Shown here one piece after another: positions 36,556-44,527 of a stretch of DNA of 64,000 bases. Position 1 is the stretch's first letter, and every line of letters starts with the position of its first letter. The DNA lies in contig NZ_JAUASX010000002.1 in the NCBI RefSeq assembly GCF_030345715.1, positions 248,001-312,000 on the forward strand. The letters run 5' to 3'. Both the position numbers and the translations under genes were made by a program. The stretch is from Solimonas sp. SE-A11 (GTDB taxonomy: Bacteria > Pseudomonadota > Gammaproteobacteria > Nevskiales > Nevskiaceae). Below the pieces are notes generated by a model that had not been told where the DNA came from, made no database searches, and worked only from the letters and a program-made list of their open reading frames with translations.

Positions 36556-38355
36556 TCAGAACTCGTCCGTCGCCATGGCCAGGCAGGTGTCGTCGAGCTT
36601 CGCCAGCAACTCCGCCTGGCGCGCCGCCTTGGGCAGCTCGTAACGGAAGAAGTAGCGACAGGCGCGCAGCTTGCCGGCGTAGAAGGCGCGATCTGCCACC
36701 CCCACCCCGCCCTGTGCCGCCTGTGCCTTGAGGGCCTGCTCCAGCCACAGCCAGGCGATCACGGTGTGACCCATCATCTCCAGGTACAGGTGCGCGTTGG
36801 CCAGGAACAGGTCCACCTTGCCCTGCATCGCCGCCTGGCCCAGCGTCATCGTGACCTGGGCGGCGGTGTCGGCGGCCTGCTTCAGGGCCTGCGCGTACTC
36901 CGTCAGTTCCGGCACCGCGGCGGCGATCTTCACGGCGGCGCTGATGCGGCCCAGCAGCAGGCGCAGCGCGGCGCCGTTGTGCATCGTCACCTTGCGACCC
37001 AGCAGGTCCAGGCCCTGGATGCCGTTGGTGCCCTCGTGGATCGGGTTGAGGCGGTTGTCACGGTAATAACGCTCCACCGGGTAGTCGCGTGTGTAGCCGT
37101 AGCCACCCAGCACCTGGATCGCGAGCTTGTTGGCCTCCAGGCAGAAATCGCTGGGCCAGGCCTTGGCCATCGGCGTCAGGATCTCCAGCAGCAGGTGCAG
37201 TTCCTCGCGCCGCTTAGGGTCCTGCTCGACGGACTGCTCGTCCACCAGCTTGGCGCAGTACAGGCAAAGCGCCAGGCCGCCTTCGACGTAGGACTTCTGC
37301 TGCAGCAGCATGCGGCGCACGTCGCTGTGCTCGATGATCATCACCGGCTTGGTGGCCGGGTCCTTGGCCGAAGCCGGCCGACCCTGCGGGCGGTTGCGCG
37401 CATAGTCCAGGGAGAACAGGTAGCCGGCGTAGCCCATCGTGGCGGCGCCCATGCCGACGCCGATGCGCGCCTCGTTCATCATGTGGAACATGCAGGCCAG
37501 GCCCTGCCCGGGCGTGCCGACGATGTGGCCCACGGCCGGCACGGTCTCGCCGAAGTTGAGCGCGCAGTTGGTGGTGCCGCGATAGCCCATCTTGTGATTC
37601 AGGCCCGCCAGGCGCACGCCGTTGCGCTCGCCCACGCTGCCGTCCCCGTTCACACGGCGCTTGGGCACGATGAACAGCGAGATGCCCTTCACCCCGGGCG
37701 GCGCGCCATCAATGCGCGCCAGCACCAGGTGCACGATGTTCTCCGACAGGTCCTGTTCGCCACCGGAAATCCACATCTTGTTTCCAACGATATGGAAGCT
37801 GCCATCCGGCTGCGGGATCGCCCGCGTGCGGATATCGCCCAGCGAGGAACCCGCCTGTGGCTCCGACAGGCACATGGTGCCGAACCAGCGGCCTTCCAGC
37901 ATCGGCTGCATGTAGCGCGCCTGCTGCTCCGGCGTGCCGTGGGCACGCAGCAGGTTGGCGGCGGCCGAGGTCAGGAACGGATAGCCCGAGGTGCCGCAGT
38001 TGGCGGCCACGAACATGCCGTTGGCCGCAGCCACCACGGTATAGGGCAACTGCATGCCGCCATGCTCCTCGTCGAAGGCGGCAGACATCCAGCCACCCTC
38101 CACATAGGCGTCCAGCGCCTCGCGCACCTCGGGGATGATGTGCACACGCTCACCGTCGAAGTGCGGCTCGTTGGCGTCGAGCTTGGCGGCATGCGGCTGG
38201 AACTTCTGCTCCGCCAGCTTCAGTGCGGCGTCGAGCACGCCGTCGAAGGCGGCGCGGTCATGCATGGCGAAGCGCGGCGCGTTCGTGAGCTGGCCGATGT
38301 CGAGCAGTTCGTAGAGCATGAAATCCAGGTCACGGCGATTCATCAGGTGCGGCAC
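36556..38355 (-). CDS. acyl-CoA dehydrogenase with C-terminal extension (AcdA/FadE5 type)
   Basis: A 599-residue FAD enzyme that oxidises acyl-CoA to enoyl-CoA. The acyl-CoA dehydrogenase N, M and C parts are seen in order: MCLSEPQAGSSLGDIRT, WISGGEQD, GYGYTRDYPVERYYRDNR and the catalytic Glu in IHEGTNGIQGLD. The added C-terminal helical domain (about 470-599) is typical of the long DUF1974/PF12806 class acting on long or complex substrates. The start is GTG at 38355 with GGAGGAGA upstream; an ATG 12 bases on is an alternative. A terminator (38382-38412) separates it from the upstream SDR. Confidence 0.93.
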   Translation of the reverse strand: MPHLMNRRDLDFMLYELLDIGQLTNAPRFAMHDRAAFDGVLDAALKLAEQKFQPHAAKLDANEPHFDGERVHIIPEVREALDAYVEGGWMSAAFDEEHGGMQLPYTVVAAANGMFVAANCGTSGYPFLTSAAANLLRAHGTPEQQARYMQPMLEGRWFGTMCLSEPQAGSSLGDIRTRAIPQPDGSFHIVGNKMWISGGEQDLSENIVHLVLARIDGAPPGVKGISLFIVPKRRVNGDGSVGERNGVRLAGLNHKMGYRGTTNCALNFGETVPAVGHIVGTPGQGLACMFHMMNEARIGVGMGAATMGYAGYLFSLDYARNRPQGRPASAKDPATKPVMIIEHSDVRRMLLQQKSYVEGGLALCLYCAKLVDEQSVEQDPKRREELHLLLEILTPMAKAWPSDFCLEANKLAIQVLGGYGYTRDYPVERYYRDNRLNPIHEGTNGIQGLDLLGRKVTMHNGAALRLLLGRISAAVKIAAAVPELTEYAQALKQAADTAAQVTMTLGQAAMQGKVDLFLANAHLYLEMMGHTVIAWLWLEQALKAQAAQGGVGVADRAFYAGKLRACRYFFRYELPKAARQAELLAKLDDTCLAMATDEF

Positions 38356-38381
38356 GTTCTCTCCTCCGGCTCGCGGGCAAC

Positions 38382-38412
38382 AAAAAAGGCGGCAGGTCCG
38401 GGACCTGCCGCC
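38382..38412 (-). terminator. rho-independent terminator after the SDR gene at 38466
   Basis: On the minus strand arms GGCGGCAGGTCC and GGACCTGCCGCC are followed by six T residues. It lies between the SDR stop and the acyl-CoA dehydrogenase start, so the latter needs its own promoter or readthrough. Confidence 0.88.
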
Positions 38413-38465
38413 GTCATCATATCGGGGTGGGCGCCTAGCACGATCACCCCGGAGCGAAGAACGCT

Positions 38466-39305
38466 TCAGTTCGACATCTGGCGCCGGGTGCCCCAGGACA
38501 CCAGCTTCTGGTAGCCCGTGGGCAGGAAACGCACCATCGCGTCGAAGGCCACGGCGTCCGGGCCCACCAGCACGCGGCGGCTGTCCTTCTGCACGGCCTT
38601 GAGGATGGTCTTGGCCGCCGAGTTCGCCGTGGTGATGAACAGTTTCTCGAAGTTGGCCTTGGCCTGCTTGTCGTCCTTGCCGGTAAAGTCCTTCATGTTG
38701 TCGGAGAAGCGCGCGGCGGCGGCGATGTTGGTCTTGATGCCGCCCGGGTGCACGCTGGTGGCGGAGACACCGCAGCGAGCCATGTCCAGCTCCTGGCGCA
38801 GCGACTCGGTGAAGCCGCGCACCGCGAACTTGGCGGAGTTGTAGGCCGACTGCGAGGGGATGCCTGCCAGGCCGAAGATGCTGGAGGTATTGACGATGTG
38901 GCCCTCACCGGCGGCCTTGAGGTGCGGCAGGAAGGCCTTGGTGCCGTAGACCACGCCCCAGAAGTTGATGCCCATGAGCCACTCGAAATCTTCGTAGTTC
39001 ATGCCCTCGATGGTGCTGCCCAGCGCCACGCCGGCGTTGTTGAAGATCAGGTTGACCTTGCCGTGGTCGGCCACAACCTGGTCGGCCCAGGCGTAGACCG
39101 CCTCGCGCTTGGCCACGTCCAGCTTCTGCGAGGTGACCTTGACGCCGTAGGCGCGCGCCAGCGCTGCCGTCTCGGCTAGGCCGGTTTCGTTGACGTCACT
39201 GATGGCAACGTTGCAGCCGGCCTTGGCCAGTTCCACGGCCAGTTCGCGGCCCATGCCCGACGCGGCGCCGGTGATCGCGGCGACCTTGTTCTTGAACGAC
39301 TTCAT
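38466..39305 (-). CDS. short-chain dehydrogenase/reductase
   Basis: A 279-residue classical SDR. The cofactor motif is TGAASGMGRE (about 12-21), NNAGVALG marks strand 4, VNTSSIFG holds the catalytic Ser, and YNSAK the Tyr/Lys pair. The absence of a basic residue after the first glycine motif and the D at the end of strand 2 (AISDVNE) suggest NAD rather than NADP. Substrate probably a secondary alcohol or ketone in lipid or steroid degradation, judging by neighbours. The start ATG at 39305 has AGAGGGG upstream. Confidence 0.92.
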   Translation of the reverse strand: MKSFKNKVAAITGAASGMGRELAVELAKAGCNVAISDVNETGLAETAALARAYGVKVTSQKLDVAKREAVYAWADQVVADHGKVNLIFNNAGVALGSTIEGMNYEDFEWLMGINFWGVVYGTKAFLPHLKAAGEGHIVNTSSIFGLAGIPSQSAYNSAKFAVRGFTESLRQELDMARCGVSATSVHPGGIKTNIAAAARFSDNMKDFTGKDDKQAKANFEKLFITTANSAAKTILKAVQKDSRRVLVGPDAVAFDAMVRFLPTGYQKLVSWGTRRQMSN

Positions 39306-39388
39306 GAATCCCCTCTCTAGATTTGAGTGTCGCCGCCCTCGGGCGGCGATGAGAACCTATACAGCGAATGATGTAACGATAGCGCGGA

Positions 39389-40894
39389 TCAGGCCTTGGC
39401 CGTGGAGCCGCGGCTCTCCGTCCGATAGTCCACCAGCTCCACACGGCGGGTCAGCTCGCGGAAGCGGAAGGTGAAGCCCGGCCACAGCGTGGTGTTCTTG
39501 CCGGCCTCGTTGACGTACCAGCTCTTGCAGCCCGACTGCCACACCGCCTTGCCCAGCTTCTGCTGCAGGCCGGCGTTGTAGCGCGCCTGCGCCTCGGGGC
39601 GCACTTCCAGGCTGCGCAGGGCGTCGCGCTGCATGGTCTGCACCGCGTCCAGCACGTACTGTATCTGCGATTCGATCATGTAGACCATGGAGCTGTGGCC
39701 CAGGCCGGTGTTGGGGCCCATCAGCATGTAGAAGTTGGGGAAGCCGGCCACAGCAGCGCCCTTGTAGGCCTCCGGGCCGTCGCTCCAGGCGTCCAACAGG
39801 TCCTGCCCGCCGCGGCCGAAGATGGCGCCGCGCGGCATCGGGTCCTGCGCCTTAAAGCCGGTGCCGAGGATGATGGCATCCACCGCTCGCTCGACACCGT
39901 TGGCATCCACCACGCTGTTGTCGCGAATCTCGCGAATGCCGTCGGTGATCACGTCGACGTTGGCCTGCGACACCGCCGGGTAGAAATCGTCGGAGATCAG
40001 CACGCGCTTGCAGCCGATGGTGTAGTCCGGCGTCAACTTCCGGCGCAACGCCGGGTCCTGCACCTGGCGACGGATATGGCTGCGCGCCTGGCGTTCCACC
40101 AGCTTCATCACGCGCGGATTGAAGACAAAGCCCAGCACGCGCGACTCCAGCATCCAGTAGATGCTGTTGCGCAGGGCACGCTGCGCCGCCGGGAAGCGCT
40201 TGAACAACAGCCGCTCGGCGCCGCTGATCTCGCGGTCCGGCTTGGGCAGGATCCAGGTGGCGGTGCGCTGGTAGAGGTCCAGGCGTGCCGCCTGCCTCGC
40301 CACCTGCGGCACGAACTGGATCGCCGACGCACCGGTGCCGATCACGGCGACGCGCTTGCCCTCCAGGTCGTAGCCGTGATCCCAGTGGGCGGAGTGGAAA
40401 ATCTTGCCCTTGAACGCCTCCAGCCCCTTGATCGACGGGAAGGCCGGCGTGGACAGGCCGCCCATGCCGGACACCAGCACGCTGGCGCTGTAGGTCTCGC
40501 CGGCGCGCGTAGTCACGGTCCACAGCGCGTTCTTCTCGTCGTACTCGGCACGCACCAGCTCGGCCTGAAAGCGGATATGCGGCAGCAGGCCGTACTTGCG
40601 GGCACAGCGCTGCAGGTAGGCCTTGATCTCCGGCTGCGGCGCGAACATGCGCGTCCACTCCGGGTTCGGCTCGAAGGAATAGGAATACAGGTGCGACTGC
40701 ACGTCGCAAGCGCAGCCCGGGTAGTCGTTGTCGCGCCAGGTGCCGCCGACATCGTCGGCGCGCTCCAGGATGGTGAAGTCCTCGAAACCGGCCTGCTTGA
40801 GCTTGATGCCCATGCCCAGCCCCGAGAAGCCCGTGCCGATGATCAGCACCGACAGCCCCTTCCCGCCACGACCGCCCCTGGAATCGAACGCCAT
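39389..40894 (-). CDS. flavin-containing Baeyer-Villiger-type monooxygenase
   Basis: A 501-residue FAD/NADPH enzyme. The FAD motif is IIGTGFSGLGMGIKL (about 18-32), the NADPH motif is VAVIGTGASAIQFVPQV (about 180-196), and FKGKIFHSAHWD matches the Baeyer-Villiger fingerprint FxGxxxHxxxW(P/D). Family members insert oxygen next to a ketone to make an ester or lactone. The start ATG at 40894 follows GAGGAGAG; seven residues upstream in the longer frame are rejected. It is divergent from the TetR gene across a pair of TetR-type operators and may form a unit with the SDR. Confidence 0.92.
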   Translation of the reverse strand: MAFDSRGGRGGKGLSVLIIGTGFSGLGMGIKLKQAGFEDFTILERADDVGGTWRDNDYPGCACDVQSHLYSYSFEPNPEWTRMFAPQPEIKAYLQRCARKYGLLPHIRFQAELVRAEYDEKNALWTVTTRAGETYSASVLVSGMGGLSTPAFPSIKGLEAFKGKIFHSAHWDHGYDLEGKRVAVIGTGASAIQFVPQVARQAARLDLYQRTATWILPKPDREISGAERLLFKRFPAAQRALRNSIYWMLESRVLGFVFNPRVMKLVERQARSHIRRQVQDPALRRKLTPDYTIGCKRVLISDDFYPAVSQANVDVITDGIREIRDNSVVDANGVERAVDAIILGTGFKAQDPMPRGAIFGRGGQDLLDAWSDGPEAYKGAAVAGFPNFYMLMGPNTGLGHSSMVYMIESQIQYVLDAVQTMQRDALRSLEVRPEAQARYNAGLQQKLGKAVWQSGCKSWYVNEAGKNTTLWPGFTFRFRELTRRVELVDYRTESRGSTAKA

Positions 40895-40918
40895 GACCCG
40901 CTCTCCTCGATACATAAG

Positions 40919-40964
40919 TTGACAATCAGTGTTGTCAATTTACTTCTGACAATGCTTCATGTCA
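40919..40964. promoter_or_regulatory. two TetR-type operators between the monooxygenase and TetR genes
   Basis: Site 1 at 40920-40937 and site 2 at 40947-40964 both read TGACA-N8-TGTCA (site 1 extended by T and A to TTGACA...TGTCAA). Their centres are 27 bp apart. The same core occurs before the M24 gene at 36451-36468. Confidence 0.75.
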
Positions 40965-40975
40965 ACATTCGCCCC

Positions 40976-41638
40976 ATGGAATCGCTCGACGAAAAGCCGA
41001 AACGCCGTACTTTCAAGGGCCTGGCCCCGGAAGTTCGGCAGCGCGAGCGCCATGAACGCTTCATGGAGGCCGGCCTCGCCCTTTACGGCACCCGCGGCTA
41101 TCACGGCGTGACCGTGAAGGAGCTCTGCTCCGAGGCAAAGCTGACCGAGCGCTACTTCTACGAGTCCTTCAAGGACCGCGAGGCCCTGTTCGGCGCCGTC
41201 TACCAGCGCCAGGTGGAGCAGCTGCGGGAGCGCGTGCTGGCGGTGATCCGCCGCCACCTGCCCGATCCCCGCGCCATGGCCCGGGCCGGTCTGGAGACTT
41301 TCTTCCAGGGGTTGCGCGAGGACCCGCGCTGCGCCCGTATCCTGTTCGTGGACGTGCTGAGCATCAGCCCTGCGATGACCGAGCAGTCGCGCCAGGTCAC
41401 CTCCGGCCTCAGCGGTTTCCTGCTGCAGTTCACCCAGGCGCTGTACCCGCAGCTGCGGGCGCAGGGCCTGGACCCGGAGATCGTCGCCACCGGACTGGTC
41501 GGCGCCTGCATCAACGTGGCCATGCATTGGGTCTACGGCGGCTTCGCGCAGCCGGTTGAGGCTGTGCGCGACAACTGCTACGCGCTGTTCGAGGCCATGA
41601 TCCTGACCTGGTCTGTCAAGGCTTCTAAGGCCGGCTGA
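40976..41638 (+). CDS. TetR-family transcriptional regulator
   Basis: A 220-residue regulator. The N-terminal HTH reads ALYGTRGYHGVTVKELC then SEAKLTERYFYESFKDREALF (about 35-75), followed by a helical ligand domain. The start is ATG at 40976; an earlier in-frame ATG at 40952 falls in the operator. Position and repeated operators suggest it represses itself and the divergent monooxygenase, and probably the M24-EphD operon. Its ligand is unknown and may be an acyl-CoA or steroid-like catabolite. Confidence 0.9.
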   Translation: MESLDEKPKRRTFKGLAPEVRQRERHERFMEAGLALYGTRGYHGVTVKELCSEAKLTERYFYESFKDREALFGAVYQRQVEQLRERVLAVIRRHLPDPRAMARAGLETFFQGLREDPRCARILFVDVLSISPAMTEQSRQVTSGLSGFLLQFTQALYPQLRAQGLDPEIVATGLVGACINVAMHWVYGGFAQPVEAVRDNCYALFEAMILTWSVKASKAG

Positions 41639-41742
41639 GCGTGCGATAATCCCCGCGTCCCGGCGCCCCCGCTTTTCGCAGCGCCGACTCCCCTGATGCA
41701 AGACGCGCGACAGCCACCTGTCGCCCGTGGGTACCCGTCGCC

Positions 41743-42681
41743 ATGTGGTTCAAGAACCTGCAGGTCTACCGTCTCCCGCCCGGTTGGGCGATGTCTCCCG
41801 GCGAACTCGAGGAAGAGCTGGCACGCCAGCCGCTGACCCCGTGCATGGGCCAGAACCTGCAGTCTCGTGGTTGGGTCGCGCCGCAGGGCGAGGTGCCGCT
41901 GGTGCGCTCCATGGAGCGCCAGCTGATGATCGCCCTGGGCACCGAGCAGAAGCTGCTGCCCGGCGCCGTGGTGCGCCAGCACACCGAGGAGCGCGCCGCG
42001 CAGATCGAGCAGGTCAAGGGCTACAAGCCCGGCAAGAAGATGATGCGCGAGATCAAGGACCAGGTGATCATGGAACTGCTGCCGCGCGCCTTCGTGCGGC
42101 GCCGCAGCCTGCGCTCCTGGATCGACCCGGTCGCCGGCTGGCTGGTGGTGGACGCCAGCGCCCCCGCCAAGGCCGAGGAACTGGTGGAGATGCTGCGCAA
42201 CACGCTCAATGGCGAGCTGGCCGTGACCATGCTGGAACCGGCGCAGGCGCCCTCCGCCCTGCTGACGGGCTGGCTGTCCGCGCGGGAAGCACCGGGCCGT
42301 TTCGAGCTGGGCGACGAGTGCGAGCTCTGCGGCAGCGACGAGAGCAAGCCCACGGTGCGCTACGTGCGCCACGGCCTGGATGGCGACGACATCCGCCGCC
42401 ACATCACCGAAGGCAAGTTTGCCACCAAGCTGGGCCTGACCTGGAACGACAAGGTCAGCTTCGTGCTGACCGAGAAACTGCAGATCAAGAAAGTGAAGTT
42501 CCTGGCCGTGCGCGAGACCGAAAACGAGACCTCGGATCACCCCGAGGAACAGTTCGACATCGACTTCGCCCTGATGAGCGGCGAGCTGTCGCTGCTGCTC
42601 AAGGATCTCGCCGAAGCCGTGGGCGCGCCGCTCTCCGGTGGTTCTGAGCGCAGCCAGAAACGCGAGGCGGCGGAAGCGTAG
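41743..42681 (+). CDS. rdgC: recombination-associated protein RdgC
   Basis: A 312-residue RdgC, a ring-shaped double-stranded DNA-binding protein that limits RecA activity. The start MWFKNLQVYRL is the family hallmark, and the RSMERQLMIALGTEQKLLP, KPGKKMMREIKDQV and VDASAPAKAEELVEML segments follow family order. The length is close to the usual 300. The start ATG at 41743 is 105 bases after the TetR stop, so it is likely a separate unit. An AraC remnant follows on the other strand. Confidence 0.96.
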   Translation: MWFKNLQVYRLPPGWAMSPGELEEELARQPLTPCMGQNLQSRGWVAPQGEVPLVRSMERQLMIALGTEQKLLPGAVVRQHTEERAAQIEQVKGYKPGKKMMREIKDQVIMELLPRAFVRRRSLRSWIDPVAGWLVVDASAPAKAEELVEMLRNTLNGELAVTMLEPAQAPSALLTGWLSAREAPGRFELGDECELCGSDESKPTVRYVRHGLDGDDIRRHITEGKFATKLGLTWNDKVSFVLTEKLQIKKVKFLAVRETENETSDHPEEQFDIDFALMSGELSLLLKDLAEAVGAPLSGGSERSQKREAAEA

Positions 42682-42765
42682 AAAACCCCTCCGCCATACC
42701 GTCGAAAGCCGGTATGGCGATGCCCATCCGTCCAGCCCACCAGCGCGCCGATCCGGCGCGCCAGG

Positions 42766-43197
42766 GCTTACCATCAGGCCCTCGCAGTAAAGGCCGCGCA
42801 GCGACACCCGCGCGCGCAGGGCCTGCAGGTGCAGCAGCAGGTCATTTCCGTCCCGCTCCAGCCTCAGTCCGACGAAGGGCTGGCGCAGCATTGCGCAGCG
42901 CGCCAGCACTTCGAGCGCCGACTCGCTCGAAGCACTGCTCAGCAGCGCTTAGCCCAGACAGCCATGCAGCGTCGGCCGCATGCGCATGCCCACGTCGATG
43001 CCCAGGGCCGGATCGCCGCTCAGCTGCAGCGTGCGCAGCATCATCGCCACGGCCTCGTCGGCGCGCAGGCGCAGCTGCGGCTGATCGAGCTGCGCATGCC
43101 CGAACACCTGCAGCAGATCGACACCGCGCTCCGCCCTCCACTCTCGCAGCTGGCGCAGGTAGGCCACCGGCAGCGTCGGTGGCGCGTTGCGCCACGA
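42766..43197 (-). pseudogene. decayed AraC-family regulator (N-terminal sensor domain only)
   Basis: The minus strand reads LPVAYLRQLREWRAERG, then SGDPALGIDVGMRMRPTLHGCLG, a TAA stop at 42949-42951, then in the same frame ALLSSASSESALEVLARC and MLRQPFVGLRLERDGNDLLL. This is the arabinose-binding-like domain of AraC regulators, where the stop takes the place of the Tyr in HGxLGYALLSS. Similarity ends near 42766 and the double HTH is missing, so the gene is both interrupted and truncated. It lies between rdgC and the FG-GAP gene. The rest of 42682-43272 shows nothing else. Confidence 0.75.
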
Positions 43198-43272
43198 ACG
43201 CGCCGCAAGGGACCCCCGGCGTTGCCGCCGGGGAGTCGCCTCGAAGGATCGCCGAGTCGAACACGAGCGATC

Positions 43273-44397
43273 TCAGGGGGAGGTGTTGCGCAGCACCGAC
43301 AGCTGGCCACCGGCACCGGCGACGGCGATGTCCGGCTCGCCGTCGCGGTTATAGTCGGCCACCACCGGGGTTTGCGGCTGGTTGGTCACGCTCAGGTTCT
43401 GCGGACCGCTGAGCGTGCCGCTGCCGTTGTTGGTGTAGACCGCCAGCTTGCTGGTGACCACGGCCGAGACCACGATGTCGGGATCGCCGTCGCCGTCGAA
43501 GTCGGCCATGCGGATTCCCACCGGGCCGCCAATGCCGAAGTAGCGCTTGGTCGGCTGGTAGCTGCCGACGCCGTTGGACAATACCACCGACATCGAGAAC
43601 GAGAACGAGTCGGCCGAGGCAAGGTCGTCGATGCCGTCGCCGTTGAGATCACCCGCCGCAATATCCTCTGCGATGAAGCCCAGGAAGGCGGTGGCCATCT
43701 CGGTGAAGCTGCCGTCGCCGTTGCCGCGCATGATGATCGCACGCTGCGCCACGTCGTCGATGATGGCGATATCGGCGATGCCGTCGTTGTTGAAGTTGCC
43801 GCGGGCTGTGGAGCTGATGACGGTGTAGACCGGGCTGGTCGGGCCGTCGACGAAGTCGCCGTTGCCCTGGCCAAGGAAGGTCTTCACACCGCCGGGTGTC
43901 GGCGCCACGATGTCGAGGCGTCCGTCGTTGTTGGTGTCGAACACGTAGGCCTGCACCTGGCCCGAGACCACCAGCGTGCGGCGGCTCAGTTCGGTGAACG
44001 TGCCATCGCCATTGCCGCGCAGGATGATCAGCTGCATGCCGGTGGCCACCGCGATGTCGGCCTTGCCATCGCCGTCGAAATCGCCTGCGCCGACCGAGCC
44101 CGTGCTGGTGAGCAGGTTGGTCACGATCGCCGGGCCGAAGCCACCGCTGCCGTTGTTGAGCATCGCGCGGATGCCGGTGCCCCACCAGTCGGCCATCACG
44201 ATGTCGGCGTCGCCGTCGTTGTCCAGGTCCACCTGCACCATCGCTTCGGCCGCCGGGCCGGGGCCGCCGGCGCTGCCGGTGGGGTAATTCACCATCGGAG
44301 CGAACTGGATCGCCGCCTGTGCCGTGGCGCTGAGCGCCACCCCGACGAGGCCCAGCAGAGCCACCAGTCGCCTTTTCGCATTCGTGTGCTTCTTCAT
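43273..44397 (-). CDS. secreted FG-GAP/VCBS repeat protein (beta-propeller)
   Basis: A 374-residue exported protein. A signal peptide (about 1-29, ending SATAQA) is followed by seven Ca-binding-like loops: DLDNDGDAD, DFDGDGKAD, DTNNDGRLD, NFNNDGIAD, DLNGDGIDD, DFDGDGDPD and DYNRDGEPD. Seven repeats fit a full integrin-like seven-bladed propeller. Such proteins bind surfaces or partners; no catalytic motif is seen. The start ATG at 44397 begins MKKHTNAKRR; the longer frame to 44463 is not needed. It is the third gene of a minus-strand set with a beta-helix lipoprotein and a CocE-like hydrolase. Confidence 0.88.
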   Translation of the reverse strand: MKKHTNAKRRLVALLGLVGVALSATAQAAIQFAPMVNYPTGSAGGPGPAAEAMVQVDLDNDGDADIVMADWWGTGIRAMLNNGSGGFGPAIVTNLLTSTGSVGAGDFDGDGKADIAVATGMQLIILRGNGDGTFTELSRRTLVVSGQVQAYVFDTNNDGRLDIVAPTPGGVKTFLGQGNGDFVDGPTSPVYTVISSTARGNFNNDGIADIAIIDDVAQRAIIMRGNGDGSFTEMATAFLGFIAEDIAAGDLNGDGIDDLASADSFSFSMSVVLSNGVGSYQPTKRYFGIGGPVGIRMADFDGDGDPDIVVSAVVTSKLAVYTNNGSGTLSGPQNLSVTNQPQTPVVADYNRDGEPDIAVAGAGGQLSVLRNTSP

Positions 44398-44527
44398 GTC
44401 TGAAACTCCATTTCCGTAGTTGTTGAGTCCATCAAAGCGGCATCCAGCCCGGATTGCCGTCACTCTCCCCGCGCCGGCGCTGCAGCACCGGCGTCGAACG
44501 GGTTACTGTCCGGAATGCCTGCCGGAC

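Noticed and set aside
42842-43264. 140-codon minus-strand frame as a real gene
   Set aside because: It overlaps the AraC remnant in another frame and is an Ala/Arg-rich shadow.
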